Source: an uncultured delta proteobacterium (GTDB taxonomy: Bacteria; Desulfobacterota; Desulfovibrionia; Desulfovibrionales; Desulfovibrionaceae). Taken from it: a stretch of 64,000 nt of DNA. This document shows positions 6,946-19,189 of this stretch, piece by piece. The DNA lies in the NCBI GenBank assembly GCA_903835685.1, contig CAILNX010000023.1, positions 33,316-97,315 on the forward strand, in the 5' to 3' direction. Numbering within the stretch: the stretch's first letter is position 1; the number at the start of each line of letters is the position of its first letter. A program made the position numbers and the translations under genes. A model generated the notes under the pieces. It was not told the DNA's origin. It searched no databases and saw nothing but the letters and a program-made list of their open reading frames with translations.

Positions 6946-8370
6946 CTATCCCTTGACCCCGATCAGGGGCAGGACCCGGGCCACGGCCCGGACCAGCCCG
7001 GCCCGCTGGGCGCAGTCCACCACCTCGTCCACGTCCTTGTAGGCCCCCGGGGCTTCCTCGGCCACTTCCTTGAGGCTGCGGCAGCGCAGGTAGATGCCTT
7101 GATGGCCAAGGGATTCCAGCACGTCCCGGCCCTTGTAGCGTTTTTTGGCCTGGGACCGGCTCAAAGCCCGGCCCGCGCCGTGCGGGGCTGACCCGAAAGA
7201 GAGTTCCTGGGCCTTTTCCGTGGCTGCCAGGATGTAGGAGGCCGTGCCCATGCTCCCGCCCACCAGCACGGGCTGGCCCACGGGCCGCAGGTCCTTGACT
7301 AGGTCCGGATGGCCGGGACCGAGCGCCCGGGTGGCCCCCTTGCGATGCACGAAGAGGCGGCCCTTGCGGCCCGCTCCGGTCGCGTCCTCCTGGCGGCAGG
7401 TGTTGTGGGACACGTCGTACAAAAGCCGCAGTTCGGCCTGGGGCAGGATGCGCTCAAAGGCCAATCGGCACAGGTGGGTGATGGCCTGGCGGTTGGCCAG
7501 GGCGCAGTTGACCCCGGCCCGCATGGCCCCCAGATAGTCCTGGCCCAGGTCCGAGAGGATGGGCGCACAGGCCAGTTCCCGGTCAGGGAGCTTGAGCTTG
7601 CGCTTGATGGCGTCCTTGGCCATGAGCATCATATAATCCGTGGCGATCTGATGCCCCAGGCCGCGCGACCCGCAATGGATGGAGACCAGGGCGTCGCCCA
7701 GGGCCAGCCCAAAGGCGCTGGCGGCCGGAGGGTCCAGGATTTCCGCCACCCACTGCACTTCCAGGTAATGGTTGCCGGAACCCAAACTCCCGATCTGGTC
7801 CCGGATGCGGGCCATGGCTTCGGCGGACACGGCCTCGGGCCGCGCGCCCGGCGCGCATCCGGCGTCCTCCATGCGGGCCAGGTCCGCCCGGGTTCCCAGA
7901 CCCCGGTCCACGGCCCACTGGGCTCCGCCTTCGAGCATGACTTCGATGTCCTCCTGGCTCAAGCGCAGGCTCCCGCCCGCGCCAACGCCCGAGGGAGTGG
8001 CCACGAACAGCTCGTCGCCCAGGTTTTCCTGTTCGGCCAGGATGTCCTCCCGGGTGAGTCCGGTATGCAGGGTGCGCACCCCGCAGCCGATGTCATAGCC
8101 CACGCCCCCGGCCGAGACCACGCCCCCGGCCTTGGGGTCAAAGGCGGCCACCCCGCCGATGGGGAACCCGTAGCCCGAATGGGCGTCGGGCATGGCCACC
8201 ACTGGCCCGACCACGCCTGGAAGTCCGGCCACGTTCATGATCTGCTTCAAGGCCTCGGGCTCGAGACCGGCCAGGATTTCCGGCGAGGCGATGAGGAGCA
8301 CGGGCGCACGCATGGGACCCGTGGGGTCCATGGTCCACTGGCACTCGCCGGTCTGGCGCAGTCCTTTCAT
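6946..8370 (-). CDS. rtcB: RNA-splicing ligase RtcB
   Basis: A 474-residue GTP- and Mn2+-dependent RNA ligase joining 2',3'-cyclic phosphate (3'-phosphate) and 5'-OH ends in RNA repair or tRNA maturation. Visible signatures include AMPDAHSGYGFPIGGVAA, the metal-binding Cys in DIGCGVRTLHTGL, SLGSGNHYLEVQ, HCGSRGLGHQIATDYM and SAPHGAGRALSRSQA, whose histidine is the site of guanylylation. Length matches the family (about 410-480). It follows ridA by 11 bases, so the two are probably cotranscribed. There is no rtcA or rtcR nearby, unlike the E. coli rtc operon. Confidence 0.95.
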   Translation of the reverse strand: MKGLRQTGECQWTMDPTGPMRAPVLLIASPEILAGLEPEALKQIMNVAGLPGVVGPVVAMPDAHSGYGFPIGGVAAFDPKAGGVVSAGGVGYDIGCGVRTLHTGLTREDILAEQENLGDELFVATPSGVGAGGSLRLSQEDIEVMLEGGAQWAVDRGLGTRADLARMEDAGCAPGARPEAVSAEAMARIRDQIGSLGSGNHYLEVQWVAEILDPPAASAFGLALGDALVSIHCGSRGLGHQIATDYMMLMAKDAIKRKLKLPDRELACAPILSDLGQDYLGAMRAGVNCALANRQAITHLCRLAFERILPQAELRLLYDVSHNTCRQEDATGAGRKGRLFVHRKGATRALGPGHPDLVKDLRPVGQPVLVGGSMGTASYILAATEKAQELSFGSAPHGAGRALSRSQAKKRYKGRDVLESLGHQGIYLRCRSLKEVAEEAPGAYKDVDEVVDCAQRAGLVRAVARVLPLIGVKG

Positions 8371-8381
8371 GGCCCCCTCCC

Positions 8382-8765
8382 CTACTTCTTGGCCACCACC
8401 TCCAACTCCACCAGGGCGTCCATGGGCAGGCGGGCCACTTCCACCGTGGTGCGGGCCGGATAGGGTTTGGGGAAATGCTCGGCGTACACGGCGTTGATGG
8501 CCGCGAACTGGTTCATATCCTTGATGAACAGCCCGGACTTGACCACATGCGCCAGGGTCAGGCCAGCGCCTTCCAGCACGGCCGTGATGTTCTTGATGAC
8601 CTGGCGAGTTTGAGCCTCCACCCCGCCGGAAACCAGCTTACCCGTGACCGGATCAATGGGGGTCTGGCCAGAACAGAACAGCAGGTCCCCGGCCCAGACC
8701 GCCTGGGAATACGGGCCGATGGCCTTGGGAGCGGCCTCGCTGGCCACGATGATCTTGTCAGACAT
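8382..8765 (-). CDS. ridA: RidA family 2-iminobutanoate/2-iminopropanoate deaminase
   Basis: A 127-residue YjgF/YER057c/UK114 protein. KAIGPYSQAVWAGDLLFCSGQ, the ARTTVEVARLPMDALVELEVV block with its conserved arginine, and the terminal glutamate are diagnostic. It hydrolyses reactive enamine/imine intermediates released by PLP enzymes such as threonine dehydratase and forms trimers in the cytoplasm. It lies between the large activase gene (43-base gap) and rtcB (11-base gap), all minus strand. Confidence 0.93.
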   Translation of the reverse strand: MSDKIIVASEAAPKAIGPYSQAVWAGDLLFCSGQTPIDPVTGKLVSGGVEAQTRQVIKNITAVLEGAGLTLAHVVKSGLFIKDMNQFAAINAVYAEHFPKPYPARTTVEVARLPMDALVELEVVAKK

Positions 8766-8808
8766 GGGGTTGCTCCTTGTGGATGGGTGTTGCAGGCGTA
8801 AGCCCGCC

Positions 8809-11800
8809 CTACCGGGTCATGATCCGGTGCAGCCGCCCGGCCTGGAGACAAAACGCCTCGATGCGGGCCTCGATGAGCTGGGGGAAGGGGTTGCCGTCGG
8901 TCTCGATGGCCAGGAAGGGCAGCTTGCGGCTGTCCCCGGGCAGGTGGCGGCCCCGGCTGTCCCCGTTCATGGCCGCGAGTTCGCCGCTGGTGAATTTTTC
9001 GGAGAGCACGGCCTCGGCCACCCGGGCCGGCATGCATCCGAAGGGGCCGATGGAGATGATCCCGCAGGCCGGGTCCAGGATCTCGTCAAAGGCCGCGCCC
9101 ACGGTGAGGATGGCCTCGCCCGAGAGCATGGGCGAGAGGAACCGGCGGCCCGCCTTCATGATCCGGCCCATGTTGGAGGCCTGGTGCACCAGGCCGCTGG
9201 CGCTCAAAAGCCGCCGGATGCGGAAGTCGAAATACCATTTCACCCCGGCCCGCAGCCAGTAGTTCCGATCCGGCGCGCCCTCGATGCGGTTTCTTATGAG
9301 CCAGTCCGTGTACTTCATCCACTCGGTGATGGGCGAGGTGCGTAGGATGAAACCCCGGCGGGCCAGGCGTTCCACCAGCCCCTGCCGGGCGATGGGGTCG
9401 TGGCGCACGTAGATCTCGCCCACCAGGGAAAGCTTGGGAATCTCGGCATAGGGCCGTTTGAGGCCAATGCTGGCCAGGGACTTACCCACCCGGGCCAGTT
9501 CCGGGGCCAAGGCCTTCCAGCCCCGCTCATTGGCTGTGAGCAAGGTCTGGAACTCCCGTTCCAAAAGGGCCAGGGCCGCCTCGGGGTCCGTGGCTCCGGC
9601 CAGGATGGTGGCCCGCATCTCCTCGAACAGGTCGCCCACCAGGATGCTCTGCCAGGCGGCCAGGGTCACGCCTGGCCCCAGGCCCCCGTAGCCCTCGGTG
9701 GAACAGGTGGCGAACACAGCCGCGTCGGGAATCTCCAGGCGTTCCAGGAGGTTCCTGGTGAACACGTGGTACTGGCCGAAGCGGCAGGGTCCCACGGCGC
9801 TGGGCATGAGGTACAGGGTCACTTCCGAGGCCGGACGCCGGTTCAAATGGGTCAGCAGCGACCCCACGGTGAGTTGCAGGGGCAGGCATTCCTTGCAGGT
9901 GGAGCGCCCCCGGCCGAGTTTCAGGCCCTCCTCGTCGCAAGGGGCCAGGGCCAGGGAGCGGATGCCCGCGCGCATCATGCCTGCGGCCACCATCTCCGAG
10001 CTGTAGCGGCCCATGGAGGGCACGGCCAGTCGCAGACGCTCGTGAGTCAGGGGCAGCCACTGGCCGTCCGAGGCAGTCACCCCGGCCCGGCCTCCCCGAG
10101 CCTCCATGCGCGCTGGCCGGAACGAGGAGCGGGGCATGGTCCCGGCCCGATGGCCCATGGACCGCCAGTGCCGGGCGATGTCCAGGAAGGCCTCGATGCG
10201 GGTCTCGATGCCCGCGTCGGCCGTGTGGCTGTCCAGCTCCAGGGTCAGGGAGGGCTTTTTCCCCATGGTTTCGCGGAAATAGCCCAGGATGAAGGAGTCC
10301 GGCCCGCAGGAGAAATTGGTGATGTAGGCCCCGAAGAGCCGGGGATGGTCGGCCGTGAACCGGGCCGCGCGCAGGATGGACCGGCCCAGGCCCCAGTACA
10401 TGTTGTGCCCGGGGTCCAGCGGGGTGTCCTGGCAGGGCAGCATATCGTAGGGGATGACCCGGGTCTTGCGCGAGGCGAACTTGGCCGGGATGCCCTTGTT
10501 GGCCCGGGAGGTGAAGGCGTTGTAGGACCTGCCGAAAAGGACCACGGCCGAGGCGCCTTCATCCTGGTCCAAATCGGCCAGGACCTCCCGGCCGCGAGCA
10601 TGCAGGTCCGCGAAAAACTCCTCCTGAACCTGGCAGGCCCGGGCAAAGGCCCGCGCCCCCTCCTCCCTGGTCTTGCCCAGGGTCCGGGCCATGTCCAGGA
10701 AGGCCTGGGAGGCGACGGCCAGCCCCTGGGCGAAATTGAGCACCGGGGAAAGCAGCCGGGGGCCGTAGGCCTCCAGCCTGCGGAAGGCGCTGCGCAGATA
10801 ATAGGGCTCGCCCTGGACCAGCACGCAGGTGCAGGAAACCTCGGGTCCGTCCTGGTCCGGGCCGCGCCCGTCGTTGGATTTCGGCAGGGGCACCGAGCGC
10901 ACGTGGGGCAGGTACAGCCAGTCCGGCTTGCGGGCCAGGAGGTCGGCCATGAACCCGTGGGCCAGTTCGCCCGGAAAACAGAAGGCCGCGCCCCGCTGGT
11001 TCACGCCTTGGGCGTCCAGAGCCTCGGGCAGGACCGGGCGCAGGCCCAGATCCTGGAAAAAGGCGTTGAACATGGGGAAATAGGTGTTGGTCAGAAAGGA
11101 GCGGTTCAGGCCCACCGTGGGCCGGGTGTCGGCCGGGTCGGCCGGGCACAGGTCCCGGAACACGCGCCGCTCCCGCCAGGACACGCAGTCCATCTCCTCC
11201 TGCCGGTGGTCCGAGCGGGGACGGATGGCGTCGTAGCGGTTGCAGATGCCCCCGAAGGGAAAGACCTGGCCGCCAATCTCGATGCGGGCGATCTCGCAGC
11301 CCAGGTCGCAGCGGCTCTTGCCGCCCTTGCACACAAAGGGCTTGCGGTACACGGCCTCGCGCCCGGCCAGTTCCTTCAAATCGAAGCGGGCCGGGGTCAG
11401 CAGGCCCTGGTCCATGCGGTGCAGAACCTCCAGGGCCACCCCGAAAGCACCCATGAGCCCGGGTTCGGGCGGGACCACGATGCGCTTGCCCGTGAGCGCG
11501 GCCATGGCCACGGGCACGGCCGGGTTGTAGCACACCCCGCCCTGCATGAAGACCGTGTCGCCCACGGGCCGGTTGCCCTTGACCCGGTGGTCGTAGTTCA
11601 CGCAGATGGAGGCCACCAGCCCGGCCACGATGTCCGGCAGGGGCACGCCCTCCTGGATGGCAATCTTGATGTCCGAGGAGATGAAGGCCGCGCACTGGTC
11701 GTTGAAATTCGGCGGGTTTTGGCCCAGGAAGGCCATTTCCCCGATGTCGGCCACCTCGATGCCCAGGGTCTCCTTGGCCGATTCCTCCAGAAAGGAGCCC

Positions 11801-13089
11801 GTGCCCGCGCTGCAGGCCTCGTTCATGGCGTAGTCGCTGGGCACCCCGTTGGTGATGGCCGTGTACTTGGCGTCCTGGCCGCCGATCTCGAAAATGGTGT
11901 CCACTTTGGGGTCGAAATGCACGGCGGCCGTGGCGTGGGCGATGATTTCGTTGATGACCCCCTCAGTCCCGGCATGCAGCCCGGCAATGGCCCGGCCCGA
12001 GCCGGTCACGCCCAGGCCGACGATCTCCACGGGCACGTTCAATTGCACGTCCAGGCTTTTGTACACCTGCCGGGCCGCGCCCACGGGATCGCCCGAGGTA
12101 CGCAGGTAGTCCGCGGCCAGGATGGCCCGGTCCCGGAGGCGCAGGAGCACGCCCTTGGTGGTGGTGGAGCCCACGTCCAGGCCGAGGATGACCGTGTCGC
12201 CCGGTCTGGCCCGGCCCCGGGGATGGTTTTTGAAGGACACCAGGTGGCGGAAGGCGGCCAGGGGCGGAAGGCGCATGAAACTGGTGCTGGCCTCCCGGAA
12301 CATATGGTCCGCCCCGGGAAAAATCGCGGTCTCGTGCTTCAAAGCCCACAAGCCTGCGCCCAGAGCCTCGAACCAGGGCGCGGCCTCGGGAACGAGCACC
12401 TCCCCGATCTTGTCCCGCAGGCAGCGGACCATGAACTGGTTCTGGGAGCAGCCGCCCACCAGGAGAATCCGGTCCCGGGGCAGGCGCTTCATAATCTCCA
12501 GGCATTTGTCGGCCATCATCCGGGCCAGTCCGCCCACCACCTGGGGCCGGGGTACGCCCTTGTTCAGGGCGTGGGTGCAGTCGGACTTGCAGAACACCGA
12601 ACAGCGGCCCGAGACCTTGTGGGCCGGGCTGTTCTCGTCCATGCCCGTGAGGTCGGCCACGCCAAGGCCCATGCGGCCGAGCTGCTGGAGCAGAAATTCG
12701 CCGGTGCCCGAGGCGCATTTATTGCCGGTGAGCACGTTCTGGACCTGGCCGGACTCGTCCAGGTGATAGGCCATGAAGGTCTCGCCGCCCGCGCTGACCA
12801 CCACCCGGAAGGGATGGCCCGGGGGCAGGACGAAGGCCGTGGCCAGCTCCACGGCCTCGGGCTCGCTCACGTTGGGCAGGGAGAGCAGGCGCTTGAATTT
12901 GCGGCCGGTGGCCGCCACCCGGAGGCGGTCCAGGTCCTTGATCCCCGCCAGCATCTCCAGGAGCACGCCGCGAGAGTCGCCGCCATGGGCCTTGGTCCTG
13001 GCCCAGAGCACACGGGGGCCTTGGTCCGTGGCGCTTAAGCGGACCAGCCCGATGGTGGATGCGCCCACGCAGATTCCCAAAGATTCCAT
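8809..13089 (-). CDS. Giant acyl-CoA dehydratase activase-related ATPase (BadF/BcrA family plus DUF2229)
   Basis: A 1426-residue multidomain protein. Residues 1-270 form a degenerate activase ATPase domain (ICVGASTIGLVRLS, NKCASGTGEFLLQQLGRMG, FCKSDCTHALNKG). Residues 300-560 form a second, better preserved one with GLDVGSTTTKGVLLRL, FEIGGQDAKYT and EACSAGTGSFLEE, whose cysteines would hold the [4Fe-4S] cluster shared between subunits. The DUF2229 region follows, then an HgdB-like dehydratase-type C-terminal half. In 2-hydroxyacyl-CoA and benzoyl-CoA systems such activators drive ATP-dependent low-potential electron transfer. No partner dehydratase gene is adjacent, so substrate is unknown. 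Fused proteins of this size are known in sulfate reducers. Confidence 0.85.
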   Translation of the reverse strand: MESLGICVGASTIGLVRLSATDQGPRVLWARTKAHGGDSRGVLLEMLAGIKDLDRLRVAATGRKFKRLLSLPNVSEPEAVELATAFVLPPGHPFRVVVSAGGETFMAYHLDESGQVQNVLTGNKCASGTGEFLLQQLGRMGLGVADLTGMDENSPAHKVSGRCSVFCKSDCTHALNKGVPRPQVVGGLARMMADKCLEIMKRLPRDRILLVGGCSQNQFMVRCLRDKIGEVLVPEAAPWFEALGAGLWALKHETAIFPGADHMFREASTSFMRLPPLAAFRHLVSFKNHPRGRARPGDTVILGLDVGSTTTKGVLLRLRDRAILAADYLRTSGDPVGAARQVYKSLDVQLNVPVEIVGLGVTGSGRAIAGLHAGTEGVINEIIAHATAAVHFDPKVDTIFEIGGQDAKYTAITNGVPSDYAMNEACSAGTGSFLEESAKETLGIEVADIGEMAFLGQNPPNFNDQCAAFISSDIKIAIQEGVPLPDIVAGLVASICVNYDHRVKGNRPVGDTVFMQGGVCYNPAVPVAMAALTGKRIVVPPEPGLMGAFGVALEVLHRMDQGLLTPARFDLKELAGREAVYRKPFVCKGGKSRCDLGCEIARIEIGGQVFPFGGICNRYDAIRPRSDHRQEEMDCVSWRERRVFRDLCPADPADTRPTVGLNRSFLTNTYFPMFNAFFQDLGLRPVLPEALDAQGVNQRGAAFCFPGELAHGFMADLLARKPDWLYLPHVRSVPLPKSNDGRGPDQDGPEVSCTCVLVQGEPYYLRSAFRRLEAYGPRLLSPVLNFAQGLAVASQAFLDMARTLGKTREEGARAFARACQVQEEFFADLHARGREVLADLDQDEGASAVVLFGRSYNAFTSRANKGIPAKFASRKTRVIPYDMLPCQDTPLDPGHNMYWGLGRSILRAARFTADHPRLFGAYITNFSCGPDSFILGYFRETMGKKPSLTLELDSHTADAGIETRIEAFLDIARHWRSMGHRAGTMPRSSFRPARMEARGGRAGVTASDGQWLPLTHERLRLAVPSMGRYSSEMVAAGMMRAGIRSLALAPCDEEGLKLGRGRSTCKECLPLQLTVGSLLTHLNRRPASEVTLYLMPSAVGPCRFGQYHVFTRNLLERLEIPDAAVFATCSTEGYGGLGPGVTLAAWQSILVGDLFEEMRATILAGATDPEAALALLEREFQTLLTANERGWKALAPELARVGKSLASIGLKRPYAEIPKLSLVGEIYVRHDPIARQGLVERLARRGFILRTSPITEWMKYTDWLIRNRIEGAPDRNYWLRAGVKWYFDFRIRRLLSASGLVHQASNMGRIMKAGRRFLSPMLSGEAILTVGAAFDEILDPACGIISIGPFGCMPARVAEAVLSEKFTSGELAAMNGDSRGRHLPGDSRKLPFLAIETDGNPFPQLIEARIEAFCLQAGRLHRIMTR

Positions 13090-13195
13090 GTCCGGGCTCT
13101 ATACCCTCTCACGGGCAAAGGCACAACAGCCCGGCCCGATCATGGCCCGGGGGGAGGCGTCCAGCCCATCCTGCCCCGGGCCTCAACCGTCGGGT

Positions 13196-13223
13196 TTGAC
13201 AGGAGGGCGCTATTGTCCATACA
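13196..13223 (+). promoter_or_regulatory. Candidate sigma70 promoter for the DUF2207 gene
   Basis: TTGACA at 13196-13201 is followed after 16 bases by CATACA at 13218-13223. It lies about 110 bases before the chosen ATG, in the 246-base gap between the divergent activase and DUF2207 genes. Confidence 0.4.
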
Positions 13224-13335
13224 CCAGACATACGGGAGCAAGGACGTTCCCCGGCCAGTCAGGGCCAATCCCGGGAAATCCGACCCATGAATGTCTCGAA
13301 CATACCCTTCATTGTTGCCACAACAAGCCGGAAAC

Positions 13336-14727
13336 ATGAAAAAACATTTCTCAACCCACCATGTCTGCCCCCAGCCGAAGCGTGAACGCCCAACCCTGGT
13401 CCTGGCTGTGTTTCTTCAAACGGCTCGGGCGGCCTGCTCTTGGATGGGAGTCCTGACGCTGAGTCTGATCCTGGGATTGGCCGTGAATGTGGTCCTGGAC
13501 CAAAGCACGGCCCAGGCCGCGCCCGATCCCCGAACCGGGCTGGCTGCTCCGACCTCCCCTTCCCATTCGGCCAAAGAGCGCCATTTGCGGTCCTTTTCCA
13601 GCCAGGTGGAAATCCAGGCTGACGCGCGGATCCTGGTCCAGGAAAGACTGGAGTTCGAGACCGGACAAGCGGACCTGTCCCGGAACTTCGCCACCCTGTT
13701 CCTGGACGACCAGGGCCGGGAATCTAGGGTCAACGTGCGGGTGCAGGCCATGGACCTGGACGGAATGGCCCTGGCCTGGAAGGAGGAGCCCCTGGCCCGG
13801 GGGGTGCGGGTGCGGCCTGAAAGCCTGCCCGGCCTGACCCCTGGGACGCACGTCCTCACGCTGTCGTACGCCCTGGACCGGCAGATCGCCTTTTTCCCGG
13901 CCTTTGACGAACTGTACTTCGACGCCACGGGCGCGAACTGGGGATACACGGCCGACCGGGTTCTGGTCGAGGTGGTCCTGCCCCAGGGGGCCACCCCCCT
14001 GCGCCATACGGCCTTCACCGGACCAGCCAGATCAGCCGGAGCGGCCGGGGCCTTGGGCCGGGCCTTCACCGCCTCGACCCCAACGCCCGGGGTGATCCGG
14101 TTCCAGTCCGTCGCGCCCCTTGGACCTGGCGACGGGTTCACGGTGAATGCGGCCTGGCCCAAGGGTTTTGTACGCGAGGGCGGAGACGACCCAGGCCCGG
14201 ACTCGGCAAAAAGTCCTGGGCTCCCGGTGCCCCAGGCCCAGTCAGAATCCGGTGCGGTTGAAGGCCAAAACCCCGCGCTTTCGACCCAGGATGCAGGGGA
14301 GGCCCGGCCCGGCCCCGATCCGGCAGCCGGGACCACGTCTTCGGCCCCTCCCCTGCCCGAGACGATCCTGGGGCTCGTGGTCCTGCTTCTCTGCGCCCTG
14401 GCCTGGAAACAGCGCCAACTCAGGCGGAAAAAGGCCGAGTCCGTTCCGAAAACTGCCCTGGCATCCCCTTCCGCCGAGACTGCCGTTCTGACGGAAAAGC
14501 CGGTGGGCGGGCCTGACGCCAACATCCTTCCGTCCAATGGGGGACCTTCGGCCAGCAATCCAACAGGCCCCATTGAGACCGAATCTGCTGTTGGCACTGG
14601 GGAGAACGCAATACCCGAGGCCGGGACAGCCAACACCACCGATGCTCAGGCGGAACAAAGCCCAGCGTCCGCCCTGGAGCAGGCCCAGCCCTCCCCTCCC
14701 AAGGATGTCAACGGTCGGAAGATGTGA
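13336..14727 (+). CDS. DUF2207 domain membrane protein with low-complexity tail
   Basis: A 463-residue protein. A hydrophobic segment at about residues 36-54 (WMGVLTLSLILGLAVNVVL) is a signal anchor. Residues 90-275 match the extracytoplasmic DUF2207 beta domain: the ILVQERLEFETG entry strand, TPGTHVLTLSYALDRQ, and the family hallmark FDELYFDATGANWGY. A second membrane helix lies near residues 342-357, followed by RQLRRKK and about 100 residues rich in Pro, Ala, Glu and Ser. Most DUF2207 proteins have further membrane and cytoplasmic domains, replaced here by this probably disordered tail. An alternative ATG exists at 13291. Function of the family is unknown. Confidence 0.72.
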   Translation: MKKHFSTHHVCPQPKRERPTLVLAVFLQTARAACSWMGVLTLSLILGLAVNVVLDQSTAQAAPDPRTGLAAPTSPSHSAKERHLRSFSSQVEIQADARILVQERLEFETGQADLSRNFATLFLDDQGRESRVNVRVQAMDLDGMALAWKEEPLARGVRVRPESLPGLTPGTHVLTLSYALDRQIAFFPAFDELYFDATGANWGYTADRVLVEVVLPQGATPLRHTAFTGPARSAGAAGALGRAFTASTPTPGVIRFQSVAPLGPGDGFTVNAAWPKGFVREGGDDPGPDSAKSPGLPVPQAQSESGAVEGQNPALSTQDAGEARPGPDPAAGTTSSAPPLPETILGLVVLLLCALAWKQRQLRRKKAESVPKTALASPSAETAVLTEKPVGGPDANILPSNGGPSASNPTGPIETESAVGTGENAIPEAGTANTTDAQAEQSPASALEQAQPSPPKDVNGRKM

Positions 14728-14739
14728 AGCCAGAGGACG

Positions 14740-15903
14740 TCACCCCGGAAAGCGCTCTTGGGGCAGGCCGTAGAGCACGGTGTCCAGGATTCCGGTGGAG
14801 TAATGGCCCAGGCGGAAGCGGTAGCCCGGCAGGGTCCGGGCCAGATGCAGGGGGATCTGGAACAGGTCGAATTTGGAATGGTACAGGCACACGGCCAGAC
14901 AGGGCCGGAAGCGGGCCAGGGATTGGGCCGCGCCGCGCAGGACCGGCAGTTCGGCGTTCTCCACGTCCAGCTTGAGCAGGTCCAGGCTGGCCAGCCCCTG
15001 TTTGCGGACAAATCCGTCCACGCTGAAGAGCGGAACGGGAACCAGCCCGGCCCCGCCCGATTGCTCCTGCCTGCCGGAAGCTCCGTCCTGGCCCGAAGGC
15101 CCCTCCACTCGGCTGGCCTCGCCGTCCACCCAGAGCCAGGACTCCCCGTCCGTTTCCCAGAGCCCTCCATGCACCAGGGTGAATCGGGGATCGGCCGCAA
15201 GCCTGGCCGCGTGCGGCCCCTCGTGCAGAAATCGGGGAAAGGGCTCGAAGGCGAAGAGGTGTCCGTCCGGGGTCAGACGCTCCAAAAAATCCAGGCTGTT
15301 GGTCCCGTCAAAGGTCCCGCCCTCGATGATTGTTCGGAACCGCAGGTCCTCGAAGAAATCCAGATAGACATGCCCATGCGGGGGCCAGGGCGTCATTTCC
15401 AGGCCCCCGGCGCAGCCGGGAAGGGCCTGCTCCTGGCCCATGGCCAGGACGTTGAACATCTCCAATGTCACGGTGCGCAGGGCCACCACCCGGCGGAACA
15501 GGTCCCGGTCCTCGGGCCGAAGAAAGACCGCCTCGGCCGCCGCCAGTTCCGGGCCCAGGTCCCCAAGCTCCTCCTCCCAGAAACACTGCCCGGGGTTCAC
15601 GGCCGGGTGCAGGACCAGGGCGTCGCGCACCCCCCGCCCCTCCAGTTCCTGGACAATGGCCGCGTAGAAGACCGAGGCCACCACCACGCGCACCGGCTCT
15701 TTCATCCCGGCCAGGTCGTCCACATGCAGGACCGGCAGCCCGTCCTTCTGTCCCCGGGTGAAGGAATCCACGAAGCAGGCCACCCTCGTCTCGGGCCTGT
15801 AGCGATCCAGGTAATGCTTGAAGGCCAAGCCCTGCTTGCCCGAGCCGTAGATGGCCAGGGGCTGGTCCTGGGACAGGATGGACAGATCGGTCAAAAAGCG
15901 CAT
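14740..15903 (-). CDS. FkbM-family methyltransferase with N-terminal Rossmann-like domain
   Basis: A 387-residue protein. Residues 1-110 form a nucleotide-binding-like domain (PLAIYGSGKQGLAFKHYLD), which resembles fused sugar-modifying proteins. Residues 150-385 are an SAM-dependent methyltransferase of the FkbM type: IIEGGTFDGTNSLDFLER is the SAM loop, followed by LFAFEPFPRF and LDLLKLDVENAELPVLRGA. FkbM enzymes methylate sugar or polyketide hydroxyls; here the target may be a surface polysaccharide. It converges on the DUF2207 gene with only 12 bases between stops. An Ala/Gly/Ser-rich insertion near residues 272-290 breaks the domain. The dapB terminator lies upstream, so it has its own promoter or read-through. 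Confidence 0.78.
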   Translation of the reverse strand: MRFLTDLSILSQDQPLAIYGSGKQGLAFKHYLDRYRPETRVACFVDSFTRGQKDGLPVLHVDDLAGMKEPVRVVVASVFYAAIVQELEGRGVRDALVLHPAVNPGQCFWEEELGDLGPELAAAEAVFLRPEDRDLFRRVVALRTVTLEMFNVLAMGQEQALPGCAGGLEMTPWPPHGHVYLDFFEDLRFRTIIEGGTFDGTNSLDFLERLTPDGHLFAFEPFPRFLHEGPHAARLAADPRFTLVHGGLWETDGESWLWVDGEASRVEGPSGQDGASGRQEQSGGAGLVPVPLFSVDGFVRKQGLASLDLLKLDVENAELPVLRGAAQSLARFRPCLAVCLYHSKFDLFQIPLHLARTLPGYRFRLGHYSTGILDTVLYGLPQERFPG

Positions 15904-15916
15904 GCGCCCTCACACG

Positions 15917-15951
15917 AAAAGACCGCCACAGGCGTTCGGCCAGCGGCGGTC
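15917..15951 (-). terminator. Rho-independent terminator of dapB
   Basis: On the minus strand GACCGCC and GGCGGTC form a 7-bp stem followed directly by TTTT (complement of 15917-15920). It begins about 40 bases past the dapB stop. Confidence 0.65.
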
Positions 15952-15988
15952 AAAAAGAGTCGTTCCGTATTTTCCCATGCTTGCTGCA

Positions 15989-19179
<3,191 letters not shown>

Positions 19180-19189
19180 CTAAAAAAAC

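Noticed and set aside
9400..13038. A 1212-residue open frame on the plus strand opposite the activase gene
   Set aside because: It is an antisense shadow, a GC-rich artefact; the minus-strand frame has clear ATPase motifs while this one is low complexity (Gly, His, Gln, Ala).
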